NCBI RefSeq assembly: GCF_963678635.1
Contig: NC_087064.1
Coordinates: forward strand, 51,666,684 to 51,730,683
Direction of reading: 5' to 3'
DNA length: 64,000 nucleotides
DNA from: Symsagittifera roscoffensis
Lineage: Eukaryota; Xenacoelomorpha; Acoela; Convolutidae
The notes under the pieces: generated by a model
What the model saw: the letters and a program-made list of their open reading frames with translations, nothing else
What the model was told of the DNA's origin: nothing
Databases searched by the model: none
In this document: positions 30,780 to 42,804 of the stretch, piece by piece
How positions within the stretch are numbered: the first letter of the stretch is position 1
How the letters are laid out: every line of letters starts with the position of its first letter
Translations under genes and position numbers: made by a program

Positions 30780-33060
30780 CAAGCAATGCTTGTGTTATAG
30801 TATGAACTATCTTTTCAACCTAAGACGCAAATATTGTTGCGATAAAACGTGTTCATTTTGAAAGTGTTCATTTTGATTAATAACCAGCTATTAAGTACAG
30901 CTATTGTAAAGATTTTAACACCGACTGTTTATGTTCCGACTTTCGTAACGGAATATTTGTGCTCGGGGTGGCTTTTTTCCGAGATATTTTGATATTTTTT
31001 AACTAGCCATTTGTGACGGAATTTTTTCATATCGTTTGAAAGGTATTGTTGTCCTGAGCTTAAATTTGAAAAGATCTTTTTCCTGTGATCATTTTTTGTA
31101 ACTTAATGACGGGGTTTAAAAATCGCTCTTTTGGTCAATTTGGAAAATTAATGCGCGATATATTTCGGGCTATTAACACTTAAGCGGGGATTTAATCGGT
31201 CTTAGAAGTCAATCCAAATTAGTTGCAGGAAGCTTATTTGCCATAATTGATTTGTTACTAGTAGCGAAATTTATCACTTCGTACTTTATATGGCGTGTGG
31301 AGGGATAATTTTCACAAAAATCTCAATTTTTAAAAAAAAAACTTTCATTTTGTTTTAATTAATATATATATTTTTTCATGTTATTACTGCTTCATAGACC
31401 TTAAAAGGCAGTCAGAACATTCAGGACTTCGCCTTGATACGAGCAGTTTTGTTTTTCGAATAGTCTTTAGCTTCAAGGTATCATGGATTTGTAGCGTAGA
31501 GGTAGAGAGGAGGGGTCGAACCTGGGCAGGGCCGGATGTTTTAGAAGAACTTTTTCGCATACGTTGATTACATCATTTCGCGTGGGGTGTTAGAACAAGG
31601 GAAATTTACTTTTTGTTTGTGTCGTTAGAGGGCTCTTAGCTTCAGGATTTATCAGAGGTATTCTCGTTCGAAAAAAGTGACGGCATGTTTGTGCTCGGGT
31701 GGTTTTGTTTCTCCGGATTTTTTTCGATTCTTTTACTAGCAATTTGTGAACGAATTTTTTAATCATTCAGAAGGTATTGTTGTTCTGAGCTCAGTTTCAA
31801 AAAGTATACCACTTGTGATCGTTATTCGTATAAGTTTTGGGGCTTTCAAAGTTGGCAATTTGGAAGAAACAAGACTGCTCGTATATCAGGGCAAAGCCCT
31901 GAATGTTCCGACTGTCCCTTAATTCATATCGAATAGTTTTTGGGAAATGAAATTATTGAAAACCTATACATTTTGGACAATATCAAAGTGTAAAATTTTG
32001 AGTCGTACGAGTATAATACGACCAGTTAGCTAGCCTCAATTCAATTTGGAACGAGTTTTTTGTGCGGGATAATTCGCCTGGCATAAATATTTCGCGTTAC
32101 GCTCTCAGCATTATGAACAATCTCTTCAAAGCGAGCATAATTTAGTCCAGAACGACAAATTTGACAATTTTCAAACCCCCAGAACTTTATTAAGAATAAT
32201 CGGTGGTGAAGTATCTTTTTATGTATGAACTCAGGAAGTCGATATCTTCAATGGGGCACAAAAAGTTTTTGTTGAAAATTATTATTTCTACCGGTGAAAA
32301 TTGACTGAATGAAAAAACCACACCGAGTGTAAATATTCCGTTTTCTTTGAAAGTCGGAACAATAAACAGCTATTAAGTACAGCCAATGGTAAGGATTTTG
32401 AAACAGACTTTTTTTGTTCCGAATTTCGTAACGAAAGTAACAGAATATTTGTGCTCGGGGTGGCTTTTTCGAGAAATTTTGGTTTTTTAACTATCCATTT
32501 GTGACGGAATTTTTTTTTCATACTGTTCAGAAGGTATTGTTGTCCTGAGCTTAAATTTGAAAAGATATTTCACCTTTGATCATTTTTTGTAAAGTTATGG
32601 GGGTTTAAAAAATTGCCATTTAAGCCAATGGTACAATTAACGCGCGATATATTTCGCGCTATTAACGTGTAAGCGGAGATTTAATCAGTCATAGAAAGCG
32701 TTCCAAATTGGTTAAAGGAAGCTTACTTGCCGTAATTGATTTGTTAGTAGGAGCAAAATTTATCACTCTGTACTTGATATGGCGTGTTAGGGGAATTTAA
32801 AAAAGTTTTCATTTCATTTTCATTACATTTAATTTTTTCATGTTATTACTGCTCCATAGACTGCTCTATAAATTGAGGCATGTTTGTTGGTAATTTTTTT
32901 CTTCAAATTGACTCGTAACTGCTAATGCGCCATAAGTAGCGTGCATCACTTAAAAAATTTTGTAGACTCAAACTTTTACTCATTCAGCTTTTCCCAGTAG
33001 CCTTATCGGTCATATTTTTGCTGGTGTATGCGAAGTGCAACTTCGACTCTGTGTAAAAAA
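30780..33060 (+). repeat. Family R1 cluster (two long copies and fragments)
   Basis: Copies at about 30780-31560 and 32345-33060 match 1762-2850 over most of their length; 31670-31910 is a further fragment. A-box-like TAGCGTAGAGG and B-box-like GGTCGAACC occur at about 31493-31520. A 38-bp motif reading GAACATTCAGGACTTCGCC and onward at 31415 recurs inverted at about 31868-31908. No open frame of note. This occupies most of the space between HYLS1 and the 34-kb retroelement. Confidence 0.65.
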
Positions 33061-34344
33061 ATAGAGTTTTAATATACCTTGCGTTATTATGCGCCTTAAT
33101 ATCTTGCGGTCCTCTTCCTATTTGATGTAGAGGTAAAGTAAGTACCTGCGAAACAAAAAGGATAATTTTACTATTCCGACTCTACCTTGTTTATCTGGAT
33201 GCGTAGAAAAATATTTAAGATAGATTGTTTCAAACAATTAATGATCAAATAATCTTGATCAATCTGCCTTGAGAGAAAATGTTGATCTTCATAATTCCGA
33301 CACATTTTCGTTTTTCATATTTACGAAGATTTCTCGCTTAGCGATTGATTTATCTCTTCAATTGTCGCCTGCAACAAATTGTCGCAATACCACCAATTCA
33401 AGGTGCACGACATTTTTTTGCTTCCTTATTGCTCTAATTATTGCTTGAATTATCGCTATGATGCAATTGTGCAAGTATGTTTGGTTTTTCCTAGTGAAAC
33501 ATATAAAAACCTAAAATTGCTTTTAAACAATTTTAGAGATTTTTCTTTGTAAGTTTAAGATTTCGAATTAGGAAGTTTTTTTAAAAGTCAAGGCTTTTTT
33601 TCCTTCCCCCCACCTGCAAATTTTACAAGTTAAAATTTTGTTCACATGTTCGATTGTTATGAAAATTGACATACGGACTAATAAGGTTATGAAAAACAAA
33701 TATGGTCTTCATAATTAACCTTGTAAACCACTCGTTACACCAGAAAATTGATGTTTGTGTAAGGTAGGTGTGGGGGATCAGATGTTAGGTAGGTGTGGGG
33801 GATCAGAAAATAAAATTATTAGATATTATTTTATCACTTGAATTTTCAGTTGACGTAGCCTTGGCATTTTTTTCTTCATTACTTACGATGAATTTTTCCT
33901 GGACCGCTTCATCTTTGTGAAAGTTGATTATGAGCAAAAAGATAAAAACTTTTTCCTTTTGGCATGTAGCAAAGTATAGCTTGCGTCATCGCGCATTGCA
34001 GTTTTTAACTGTTCTATTATACTATATATTATATATGCATCTAAATTGCGAGCAAAGAATTCGCAATAAAAACCGCACAATAATGTAAATAGGCAGAATA
34101 GAAAAATCCCCAAATTTCTCAAATATTCTATTTTATCAGAAAATTAAAAATATTTCAATTTTCTGAGGTTTGCAAATTCTCTCGAATGTTGGCTGAAACT
34201 GTGGGAAAAACTTGCAAACAGCGAACATCAAGTCAATTCTCATTTAGTTAAGCTTACACTAATCAACCAACGTTTAGGCGGCTGGCTGATTAGATTCTTG
34301 TTCTGATAGTTTTCAAGAATTTCAGATGTCCTTGTTCCAAATGT
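33061..34344. other. AT-rich DNA without recognised genes
   Basis: Nothing coding was seen. GGTAGGTGTGGGGGATCAGA is present twice in a row at about 33761-33805. The small - strand frame at 33928-34122 has no family hallmark. Confidence 0.45.
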
Positions 34345-34374
34345 TCTTTTTAGGATATTTAGTATTCTTTCCAA

Positions 34375-35277
34375 ATTGAACCCATTTTCTCCCAATCCTG
34401 CTTCCTAAGGGGCACTTTCCAGAACGCAGAGCCCAAACCCAATGTGAAGAATTTCGCGTCTCCCTACTTCGAGAGGCTCTCATCGACACGGGGCATCGGG
34501 TATGCGACCTTTATCGTTACCGCGTTCAAGTAACGAAAGTCACAACAAAATCTAAGTTGCCCCCTTCTTTTTAGCAATGACAACGCCACAAGCCCATGGG
34601 GACTTCGACGGCTCGATCATGTCATATTTCATTAACATTTCGATTTCTTTTCTGCATGCTTCTGTCTTGTGTGGGGTCATTCTCCTAGCTCCCTCCCTAT
34701 GAGGTACCGAACCCTCTTCTATTTCTATCTCATGTTCTACAAAATTGCAGCAGCCTATATCAGCCTGGTGCTTCGAAAAAACCTCTGCGTTCCGATTCAA
34801 TACCGATCTGAGCGAGTCTAGCTCCTTATCTGATATTTTGCCTTTCAGGTGCTCTATCTCAAGTAGGACCGGCCTGTTTGAACCTAGTTCTTTTTCTGTT
34901 GCTCTCTCAGGAAAAGTCGAGCAACTAGACAGCCCATCGTCTGTCTCCGATTTCATTGAAAACAACTTTTTAAAAGACTTCAATTCATTTATCCTCTTTA
35001 ATATGCATTCTTGGTTGACGTGTAAAGAACATTCAGTTACTTCATATTTCTTGAAGTTCTCCACACTCTGATACTCTGTGCTCAGAGGCAAGGCGTAGCC
35101 AAGTTTCTTGCCTCGTTTTATCGTCAACGTTGTTGCCTCTGTGTTCAACAACACACTCAAACACAGTCCGCTCTGAGTGAGTGAGAAGCTTCGTCCTAAA
35201 ATAGCTGAGCTTTTACTGTTTGGGTTGGGAACCAGACACACCTGTCTGTCGTTACTAAGCTCATTCAGGTTTCTCAT
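34375..35277 (-). pseudogene. Ty3/gypsy protease-RT linker and start of reverse transcriptase, broken
   Basis: The open part (35277-34552) ends with the RT entry region: EIEIEEGSVPHR, the helix KEIEMLMKYDMIEPSKSPWA and VVIAKKKG. The RT domain continues in another frame between about 34550 and 34375 with FRYLNAVTIK and PMPRVDESLSK, then a stop and GDAKFF. The block that should hold the first catalytic aspartate reads TLGLGSAFW, so that residue is lost. The end of homology near 34345 is the truncation point. Confidence 0.8.
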
Positions 35278-36134
35278 CCTAAATGCACAAAATCTTGTCG
35301 TAGGATGAACTGGTCGGACTCGTCGAGATTTTCGACGACCAGGAATTTCATCCAGAGATGCCTCCCTCCTAGCTGCAACGAGATGATGGGGGTCCTTCCG
35401 GTCACGTATACTGCACGCTGATTAGCCACTGCTAGTCTGATGTTAGTCGGAATCAGATCCGACCTATCAAAACCCATGTCGGTCCAAGTGCTCACTGGCA
35501 TGACAAGTACTACTGCTCCGGTGTCTAATAGTCCTTTCACGGAGAGTTGTCTACCGTGCACGTCCAGTACATGCGCGGCCAGATCGGCTTCACAGCCTAT
35601 GTGGACTGCGTCTTGTTCAAGCATGGCGTTGTGTCCGTTTCGTCGGACCTCAAGCTTTTCTCGACCGTTGTAGATCCGGCATACTGAGTCACTTGCATCG
35701 GTGACGTGAGCTTTCGTGTAAATGATGATGCCGTCCTCATTCATCAGAAATGAATGTGGGCCATAGACTTCGATGTAGTGTCCATCTACTTTCATTGGTC
35801 TCGGTCCACCTGTTGCGGGCCTAGATTCCAGCATGGGATCTTTCTGTCTCAGGTAGTCCGCGTAGATGTCCAGGTGTACTGCCGTGATCTCGGACGGTTC
35901 GCTCAAGTTCTTCACCACCTGATAGCCTGCGACCGATATGACCGACATTACTTTCGTCCTCTCTCTTGTCATACCGAAGTTCTTCCCCGAGATGACATTC
36001 AACTTCAAACCCTGCTTCTTGGGTTCCTGGTTATCGTCTGCTTTCGCTGTTTTTCCTAGAATGTCAAGTTTCCCGCGCAGCTCTGTATTTTCCAACTCCG
36101 ACCTTACCCACTGCTCAGCCTCTTTGGTGGCCAC
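35274..36134 (-). pseudogene. Ty3/gypsy aspartic protease region
   Basis: An open frame of 286 codons carries the retroviral-type protease motif GLLDTGAVVLVMP (active-site DTG), a flap-like region, and ISLQLGGRHLWMKFLVV further on, the usual second half of the domain. The last residues, QFILRQDFVHLG, take the place of the common ILG-DFL block and end in a stop that overlaps the next frame's ATG. Upstream lies a basic linker. It probably belonged to a continuous gag-pol frame. Confidence 0.75.
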
Positions 36135-36444
36135 TTCTTGCTAAACATTTTGTACAGTGGTCCGTGCCGCTAAGACATAATCTACTAGCTGACTCTATCT
36201 CCAGGTTCGAGGCAATCATATCATCAGGTAAGGTTTTCACCTTGTTTGTGAATGTGCCTTTTGTAACCTCCTTCTTCCGCGACTCGACTTCATTCATTAG
36301 GCGTGCTCGGCTAGCCTTGACGCCTGAAAGTGCCTGTTCTTGGCGGGGATGCTTCGCGTCCGCCACTGCATCCCAGAATTGAGTGCAATACGACTTAAAA
36401 TGTCCCTCCAAATAACAGAAGAAGCATCTCAGACCATACTTCAT
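36115..36444 (-). pseudogene. Gag nucleocapsid fragment with CCHC zinc knuckle
   Basis: CFFCYLEGHFKSYC fits CX2CX4HX4C, the nucleic-acid-binding knuckle of Gag proteins. A charged tail follows. The frame overlaps the protease frame by 20 bases, which could be a frameshift site or a mutation. Confidence 0.7.
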
Positions 36445-36663
36445 TATGAGTCATCTCACATATTCTTCGTGATCCTCGTCGGTTGCATCAACGTCGTCAA
36501 AAAAATAATCTATCCTTTTCATGTTTTGCTTCTAAGTAGAGCAGGCTGAAACTTGATGGTCCATCGAACCACAATTCGCACACCACCTCCTCTCATCCAT
36601 GTCATAACGAAGTCTTTACCAACTGGAGCTCGCGCCAGTATTCGTTCCGCTGTAGTTACGCTT

Positions 36664-37397
36664 TTACTGTAGAAGTAACGATTTTACGCCCTTGGCTTTA
36701 TGAGCAAAAACCTCACGCGATTTCATGCGCAAATCATCGGGCGTGGGTACTGAGTCCGCTGACAAGATGAAGTGTGTGGCCAACATGGTTTTCAGCTCAT
36801 CACTTTTTACTCCATCCATGAACTTTAAGGCAATGGCCAAGTTCCATTCCCAGACCCTCTCGTCGGGGTTACTTCTCCTTCTGAGCAGTTCGAGGTCATC
36901 CAAAAATTTGCCTATGGATTCATCATCTCTTTGACGCCTCTTTTCAAACTTCACCATAGCTTGATGTCCCTACATCCCCAAACGAAACGATTCAGCAAGA
37001 TGTCAAATATTTTGCGAACACTGTCTCGTTCAGTAGTCCTTTTCGCCATTACACAGTTTAGGGCCGTGCCCTCTAAGTTGCTTGTCAGTGCGCTACATTC
37101 TTGTAAGTGGGAGTGATTATCCTCCTCAAAGTGTAACTTCATCACCTCTATCCAGGTGTCGATGTGGCCATCTGATTCGTCCTTGTACAACTTCGGCTTT
37201 TTGAGTGTCCTGCTTGATCTCTCTCCTCTCTCAGGTAACCTCGAGAGCTTCGTGATGAACGTTTCAAGTGATCTGTTCAAAGGCTCAAACATTGAAGCGT
37301 ACATCGTCGTGTCTTGCGAGACGGTAGTCAGATTTGGTACTGATCTGACTTGCAGCATTGTCGGTAAACGTGACCCCGATGTCGCATCCGCTTTCAT
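36664..37397 (-). pseudogene. Gag capsid-like region in two frames
   Basis: The first frame (37397-36951) has a Ty3/gypsy capsid-like helix set, with DGHIDTWIEVMKLHFEED and ALTSNLEGTALNCVMAKR. The next frame (36957-36664) continues with FEKRRQRDDESIGKFLDDLE and LRRRSNP. A 7-base overlap of the frames marks one frameshift. Similarity is to Gag of invertebrate Ty3/gypsy elements in general; I cannot name the clade. Confidence 0.65.
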
Positions 37398-37467
37398 GTT
37401 TAGTCTAGTTGGATCCGGAGCCTACCATTATGCAGGGGATCCGGAGACCATCGTTATGCAGGGGCCC

Positions 37468-37563
37468 AACCGAGATCAAGAACGAATTTTGAGTCTAATC
37501 ATAGAGAGAGACGGGGCTGCCTTTCTCTATGATTAGACTCAAAATTCGTTCTTGATCTCGGTT
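37468..37563. repeat. Perfect 40-bp palindrome with 16-base loop inside gag
   Basis: Arms 37468-37507 and 37524-37563 are exact reverse complements (left arm begins AACCGAGATCAAGAACG). Because of it the same peptide, RDQERILSLII, is encoded on both strands. Outside the perfect part, GGATCCGGAGCCTACC (about 37421) also pairs imperfectly with GGTGGGCTCCGGGTCC (about 37569), so the original inverted duplication was longer. The near-zero divergence of the arms points to a recent origin or gene conversion. Confidence 0.9.
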
Positions 37564-38529
37564 CGGCCGGTGGGCTCCGGGTCCGTCAGTTGCCTGACGC
37601 GAGTCTTCCATTGGAGCGTGACGATTCTCTCGGTTGCTGCCGCTCAAGATCTCATCAAGCTTCCGCATCATAAGATCAGCTTCTGCATCTAGTCTTTTCT
37701 TCAGGTTAGTCATCGTATGAGCATAGGTGTTGTCACGATCGTTCAACAATCGCTCGATCTCTCTCGTCATCTTAACGTCTCTCTCTTGTGACTCCTTGGT
37801 TGCCAGGCACTGATCGGTGTCCCGAATCAGCTGAGCCTGATCACTTCTGGCTTGTGACTTCACGTCTGTCATCTAGTCTCTCAATCTCTCATGGCCTTTA
37901 TGAGCCCTTTCTTCCTCTCGATCCATCCTCTTGGTCATATCGTGTCGCAGTTCTTCAAGGCCTGTCATTACACCGGCAAACATATCACTCAATTCGCCAG
38001 CCGTTCCCAGTACTGGTGCAAGACCCAGAGACGATGTCGTCAATTGAGGTTGCAGCCTGGTGCTCGACGACGCACAACCCTTTTGTGTGCCCATCGACAT
38101 CATCAGCCTGTCGTATGTCGAGGATGCTCCCATCGTTATCCCATCTGATATTGGTCTAGTTGGCGAGTCAGACAACGCTTTCTTGCTCTTCTACTGTCTC
38201 GGGCTAGGTGTGAAGTCCATGTCCGAGTGTATCAGCCTCGGACCGTCATATCCAGAGGACAATCCATCAGCTCGGAACGACCTCATGCGCTCATCGTACA
38301 TCGTCTTGAAGCTTCTTTTCGTTTTTGAACTTGCTTGCTCTTCTCTTGGACTTATGCTCGACATCATCGCATCCTTGCCCTGCTTGACTAGTGAGGATTG
38401 TTCTTTTCTCCGACTATTGCTTTTGGTCTCTGACTTTGAGGTTCCCTTAAACAATAGTTCCTCTGTCTTCTGAAACAAGACAATATCCAGAAGACAATCC
38501 ATCAGTTCGGAGCGGCGCCATGCGTTCAT
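37495..38529 (-). pseudogene. N-terminal gag-like region, coiled-coil rich, broken
   Basis: Three - strand frames follow one another (38529-38191, 38175-37873, 37872-37495). The last two are rich in Glu, Lys, Arg and Asp with heptad-like spacing (REIERLLNDRDNTY, MTNLKKRLDAEADLMMRKLD), typical of a coiled coil. I do not see a catalytic motif. It precedes the capsid-like part and so is probably the Gag N-terminus of the same element. Confidence 0.5.
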
Positions 38530-38710
38530 CGTACATTGTCTTGAAACTTCTTTTTCGCTTTTGAACTTGGTTGCTCTTCTCTTGGACTTATGCTCGACAT
38601 CATTGCGTTCTTGCCCTGCTTGACTTGAGAGTATTGTTCCTTTCTCCGACTATTGTTCTTGGTCTCCGATTTGGTCGTCCCCTTAAACAACAGCTCCTCT
38701 CGTACTCCGG
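38247..38710. repeat. Tandem duplication (about 240-bp period) upstream of gag
   Basis: 38247-38470 and 38487-38710 match closely: CAGAAGACAATCCATCAG against CAGAGGACAATCCATCAG, CTTGGACTTATGCTCGACAT in both, and TCCGACTATTG in both. The duplication repeats the start of the gag-like frame. Confidence 0.75.
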
Positions 38711-39895
38711 CCTCGGAACGCTCCGAGGTCTCTTGAGTTTTCTCAGTTTCTTCCAGCTCAAAATCCTCGCCAGGCTTTTCCAGGTCCTCGTGATGGTGGT
38801 GGTCGGGTCGGATTAGCGCTTGCTCCCCTTCCTCGAATGGATCAGTTAGTTACGTTAGCCGTCCGGCCCTTCATCGCCATCTCGATTCCTCTCATTTCTT
38901 AGTTTCAATCCGCTCACTAAAAGATCACTATGACGTTCACTTGCTGCTTCACCTTCATCTGCTAGTAGTGATAACTTTTCATTTTTGTATCGGGATGTAT
39001 TTTTTCATTCCATGTGCAACCGGGATCTGATGGTCGGAGATGCTACTACGCCGTGATTTAAACCTCCACTTCCCGTTCTCAGCCTGGGAATATTAGTTGT
39101 CTCTCCTAGCGAGTCTCTACATTGCATGGTTCGTGATAATTTTTTTTTTCTTCATTTTTTGACGACAATGCACAAGTACCAAAAAAAAATTGAGAAAATT
39201 TGCTTAAGCCTGCTTACTCAACTCCTCCAATATCAAAATTATCCCTTCAATCTCTTAGAGATCCTATCAGTAACTCAGCTAAAGTTACACACAGGCCCTG
39301 CCCAGTGTTAAGTTATTACTAATTCCACTCAGTCACCTAATATAACAGTATCACAAAAGTTCACAAGATATTATAACTAATACACAAAACACAAGTAATA
39401 ATGAGATAAGAATACCCTATAAGTGACCGCGATTTTTCGTTCAGTATCACTTTACCGCCTAAGACGTGTTGAAACCACTGCTTCGTTTAAAATCAAACAA
39501 TTCTTTATAAAAGAGCAGTGATGGTCTCAGCAAAAGATGAATAAAACTTAGTCTTAAAGAAAAAGACTTCCCTCGATTGGAACACTCCAAAAGAGCAAGC
39601 CCAGGACACTGTCTTTTCAAGTGAGTGTGTCTTGTCTGATACACTCACCGAGGTCTTCTTTTATGTGTTACCGATTTGCCCGAACCATCCTATTAAGTAG
39701 CTCAAGGCAACCACTCAAGCAAATAACAATCGAAATTTTTTTTGTTCGGATACTTTTGATGAACCCGATTTAGAATCCAAAGTTGATCGCGAATCTCCGG
39801 GTCAACTGGGCCACTATTTTCCCAATATACACGTCTCGTGAGTAGTCGACCTTCTATTTAGACCTGAAAAGGATATCTAAGTATGTTTAAATTGT
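38711..39895. other. Probable retroelement leader or flank, no gene
   Basis: The GC-richer composition of the retroelement fades out by about 39100. After that the DNA is AT-rich without open frames of note. A primer-binding site or LTR edge could not be fixed here. Confidence 0.35.
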
Positions 39896-40310
39896 ACCGG
39901 AGGGTCCCTCCAATTTTTCACTAAGGAGGATTGTTAAAGGGCTTAAGTCACTTCGGAGGGTTACTTCGGAAGGTTGTTAAGACACTCAGTTTACTCGGAG
40001 GGTTACATAGGAGGGTACCTTAAACACCTAAATTGCTTCGGAGGGTCCCCTTAATTTCACTTTGGAGGTTCAATAAGAGGCTTAAGTAACTCCGGAGGGT
40101 TACTTCGGAGGGTTCCCTCAACTTTCAAAATTTTTCAAGTCTCGCCTCAAAGGGGTCTCCAGCTAGTGTTAAATGAAATCCAAACGGCCTAAATTTACTC
40201 TGGGCGTTATTTGAACTATCTAGGAGGGTTCCGTGAAAAATTTCCACTAACAAGGGTTGTTAAGGGGCTTAATTGACTCCGGAGGGTTGCCTCGGAGGGT
40301 TCCCCAAAAA
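39896..40310. repeat. Cluster of GGAGGGT motifs
   Basis: CGGAGGGT or a one-base variant occurs about a dozen times in 415 bp on the + strand, often as CTTCGGAGGGTTACTTCGGA-like pairs at 13-base or longer, irregular spacing with CTTAAG-like words between. Scattered further copies, on either strand, continue to about 43550 (for example 40457-40470, 40799, 40856, 42318, 42606, 42665, 42736, 43542). No known function fits. Confidence 0.6.
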
Positions 40311-41299
40311 TCACGACAACATGTATTTTCACAGCTCAAAATTACTATTGCAGTCTAGCTTGCTTTAAACAAGTTGGGTTGACTCTGCAACCTACCCAGT
40401 AGGATAAAAACGTGGTTTTTAAAAAATTTCTGCTGCTCGGATGGTTCCCTAAAAGTTGGACCCTCCGAACTAACAAATTAAAAAAAAAAATCTCTCCTGA
40501 AAATATTTATCTAAAAACGGTGGTTGTGGTTCAGAAAAGTGGTCAAAAACGTCGTCTTATGGTACCAATTTTCCGATCAGTTCGTTAGTCTTTGAGAAAT
40601 AACAAAAACGCGTTTGCCAAATTGGCCTTTTTTCACTACCTATATAGGTTCTCAAGGACTTTTTCCACAAGTCTTGCTGTAAGTGTTGATAAAAACTTGA
40701 AGCGAGCGAAATAGCCCTGTACGGCACTGAAATAATGCAATAAACTGGACCAAAACTGGTTTGGAAACAAAAATTTGGTCAAAAACTATCAAATTTGGAC
40801 CCTCCGATTCCTTCCTTCTCCGATCTGCAAGTCTCTAGCTCTATCCACGGAGCTATTCGGAGGGTTACTCAAATATTGTTTCAACAACATAGCACGTTAT
40901 GCTAGCAAGCTCCTGACGCAAAATTTTTTATCGCTCTAATCCTAAAACTCAAAAACTCGATCCTCAAAACATATTGGCGAAATTCGGAAAATTGCAAAAA
41001 TTTTGATAGAAAAATTTTTATTTTCGCCAATTTCTGCTAAGTCCTATTCGTGGCGGTTTTTTTTAGTTAGGAAGCTCGAACTACGTAGTAGTAGTTCACT
41101 TCGCAGAAGCATTTTGTTGTTCAAAAAACTCTAAAATTTCTGGGATTAGCAGTTTGGTCGGAAATCAGTATTTTTCGACAAAATTGGGGTGTTTCTCGGG
41201 TCTAAATGGGAGATACGAAATATATAAAAAGAATAATAAGCTATTAGTAGTCGTTAACCAATATTACTATACCATCTTTTGCACCAAGATATCTGAATT
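40311..41299. other. Non-coding DNA between motif cluster and LTR-like repeats
   Basis: No open frame or recognised element. A few isolated CCCTCCGA/TCGGAGGG motifs continue through it. Confidence 0.4.
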
Positions 41300-42045
41300 A
41301 TGTAACATTCGCCCGTAAGTACATATCGACGGAAATAAAGCAAGGTTCTAAAACGACTGGCTAGCGTCTAAACACAGCTCTACATGCTTTTCACCGTCTC
41401 TGCCAAAGCCAGTTCTTTTGGTGGTTTTCCTAAAATCGGGTCGACAAAAATGTTACTGCTTTCGGCTTTGGTCACTCAAATTAACTTAATTACATACAAG
41501 AATAGTGAGCTCACGGCTGGGTCTCAAATCCCCAGACCACGAGGTCACTCCTAAAACCAACACTGTCTCTCAAGTCCTGTGTCTCATTATCTGAAAATGA
41601 ATCTGGATGTTAATTAAATTCAGTTCAGGGCATAACCAGGAAGCTAAAAGTTTGTATAAAATAGTTTGAGTTCAGGTCTCGAGACCCCTCCTGATTCTGG
41701 AATCCGGGGAAATAACGTTCTTATCTCCTTTCCAGAAGGCTGGACACACACTGTCCCAACACCCTTCACTGTTTGCGTGAATTGCTCTGTAACGATTGCA
41801 GCGACACAATCGTTACAACTCGGAGCGGTCTCTGATAATTCCCAGTTGTATCTCGTTACTTTCTCGTCGTTAATTCTATCGCAACTTTTGTCTTTTTTTC
41901 ACGTTTTTTTTCCAAAATGGCCGTTCCAATAATTTCTCGGAAGTGTGACTCCACAATTCGAATTCTTGAAAATTAAAATTTCCAGAGTATTCTGACCCTC
42001 ACGATTCGTCTAATCGTTCAAATAACGTCGCTTATCTGTTAGAAC
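41300..42045. repeat. Long direct repeat 1, LTR-like
   Basis: Starts with TATGTAACATTCGCCC and shares with 42805-43540, in order and same orientation, CTGGGTCTC...CCCAGAC, GGAAATAACGTTCTTATCTC (GGAGATAACGTCGTTATCTC in copy 2), a variable middle, CAAAATGGCCGTTC and CGCAATTCGAATT-like words. Length about 740 bp. The TGTAAC start is compatible with an LTR edge. The GC-richer centre contains a short ACGATTG hairpin. No open frame is conserved between copies. Confidence 0.55.
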
Positions 42046-42804
42046 CGTCAATCTTCCAGGTCAGCTGCTACGAATTTGAATCTGCATTTTTGTTCGCTCT
42101 GGTCGAATGTCACACAAAAACCCTTAACTCGGAAATTCGCAATCGATGGAGAGTGCAATCGGACCGCGCCAATTGTGCCCCCCACCACGTAAATTTTAGT
42201 GAAATAGTACCCAAACGGTACTAAAATTGTATCAACTATACCCAACAGTCGTTGTGGATGTTGCCCCTGTTGCCTCTTGTTGAGTCTGGAACACGTCTGT
42301 GAGCTTGCCATTCTACCCTCCGGTCACCGGCAAAATTATCATTAACGTGCTTAAATACTCAAACAACACTCAAGGGAGGGTACCTTACCCACCACCAAAA
42401 TACTCGATCTTTCGATCAGAAATGATATATATCAATTTGAAATATCAACAAAAAGAAAGTCACATCACATCCCTCGGAAATAATATATTAACGGTGATTT
42501 TATGTTTTTTCTTGGTTATACAATATTTTTGATCGGTTTTACGCTTTTTCTTTAATTGTTTCTTCCCAGTGCCTTGGAATAGGCGGGCTCATGACTTCCC
42601 ACCTAACCCTCCGGTCTCGGAATTTTTGGTCTTAACTAAGTTAAAAAGCTAATTTTTACCAGGCGGAGGGTCGGTAGCTTCCGCGTAACGCAATACGGGA
42701 CATTAAGGTCTCTAACTCGGGCATACGTTTGGAGCGGAGGGTTCGTCGCTGAAACGTTTGCTGATCATGATGGTCTCATGCCTTAAAAAGGCCCACATAA
42801 AAAC
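42046..42804. other. Spacer between the two LTR-like repeats
   Basis: About 760 bp, too short for an internal retroelement region. Small open frames on both strands are not conserved in sequence character. Three GGAGGGT-type motifs occur. Confidence 0.4.

Larger units (their letters stand above)
34345..38530 (-). mobile_element. Decayed Ty3/gypsy-type retrotransposon, - strand, 3' truncated
   Basis: Reading leftwards, remains appear in the order gag, zinc knuckle, protease and reverse transcriptase, the order of Ty3/gypsy elements. Frames are broken at several joints: a 20-base overlap at 36115-36134, ATGA at about 35274-35277, and a frameshift near 34552. Reverse transcriptase ends in the first half of the domain near 34345; the rest of RT, RNase H and integrase are absent. 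Base composition is richer in GC than the surrounding DNA, so it is younger than most other repeats here, yet not intact. LTR candidates are discussed at 41300-43540. Confidence 0.85.

Noticed and set aside
34430-34512. GC-rich + strand block with acceptor-like TTTCCAG and donor-like GGGTATGC, reading like an exon (SPYFERLSSTRGIG)
   Set aside because: The opposite strand reads as Ty3/gypsy reverse transcriptase (PRVDESLSK, GDAKFF), continuous with the element at 34552-38530, so the + reading is an antisense shadow.
37156-37536. 126-codon + strand frame in the gag region
   Set aside because: It is antisense to gag; its end copies the - strand peptide only because of the 40-bp palindrome.
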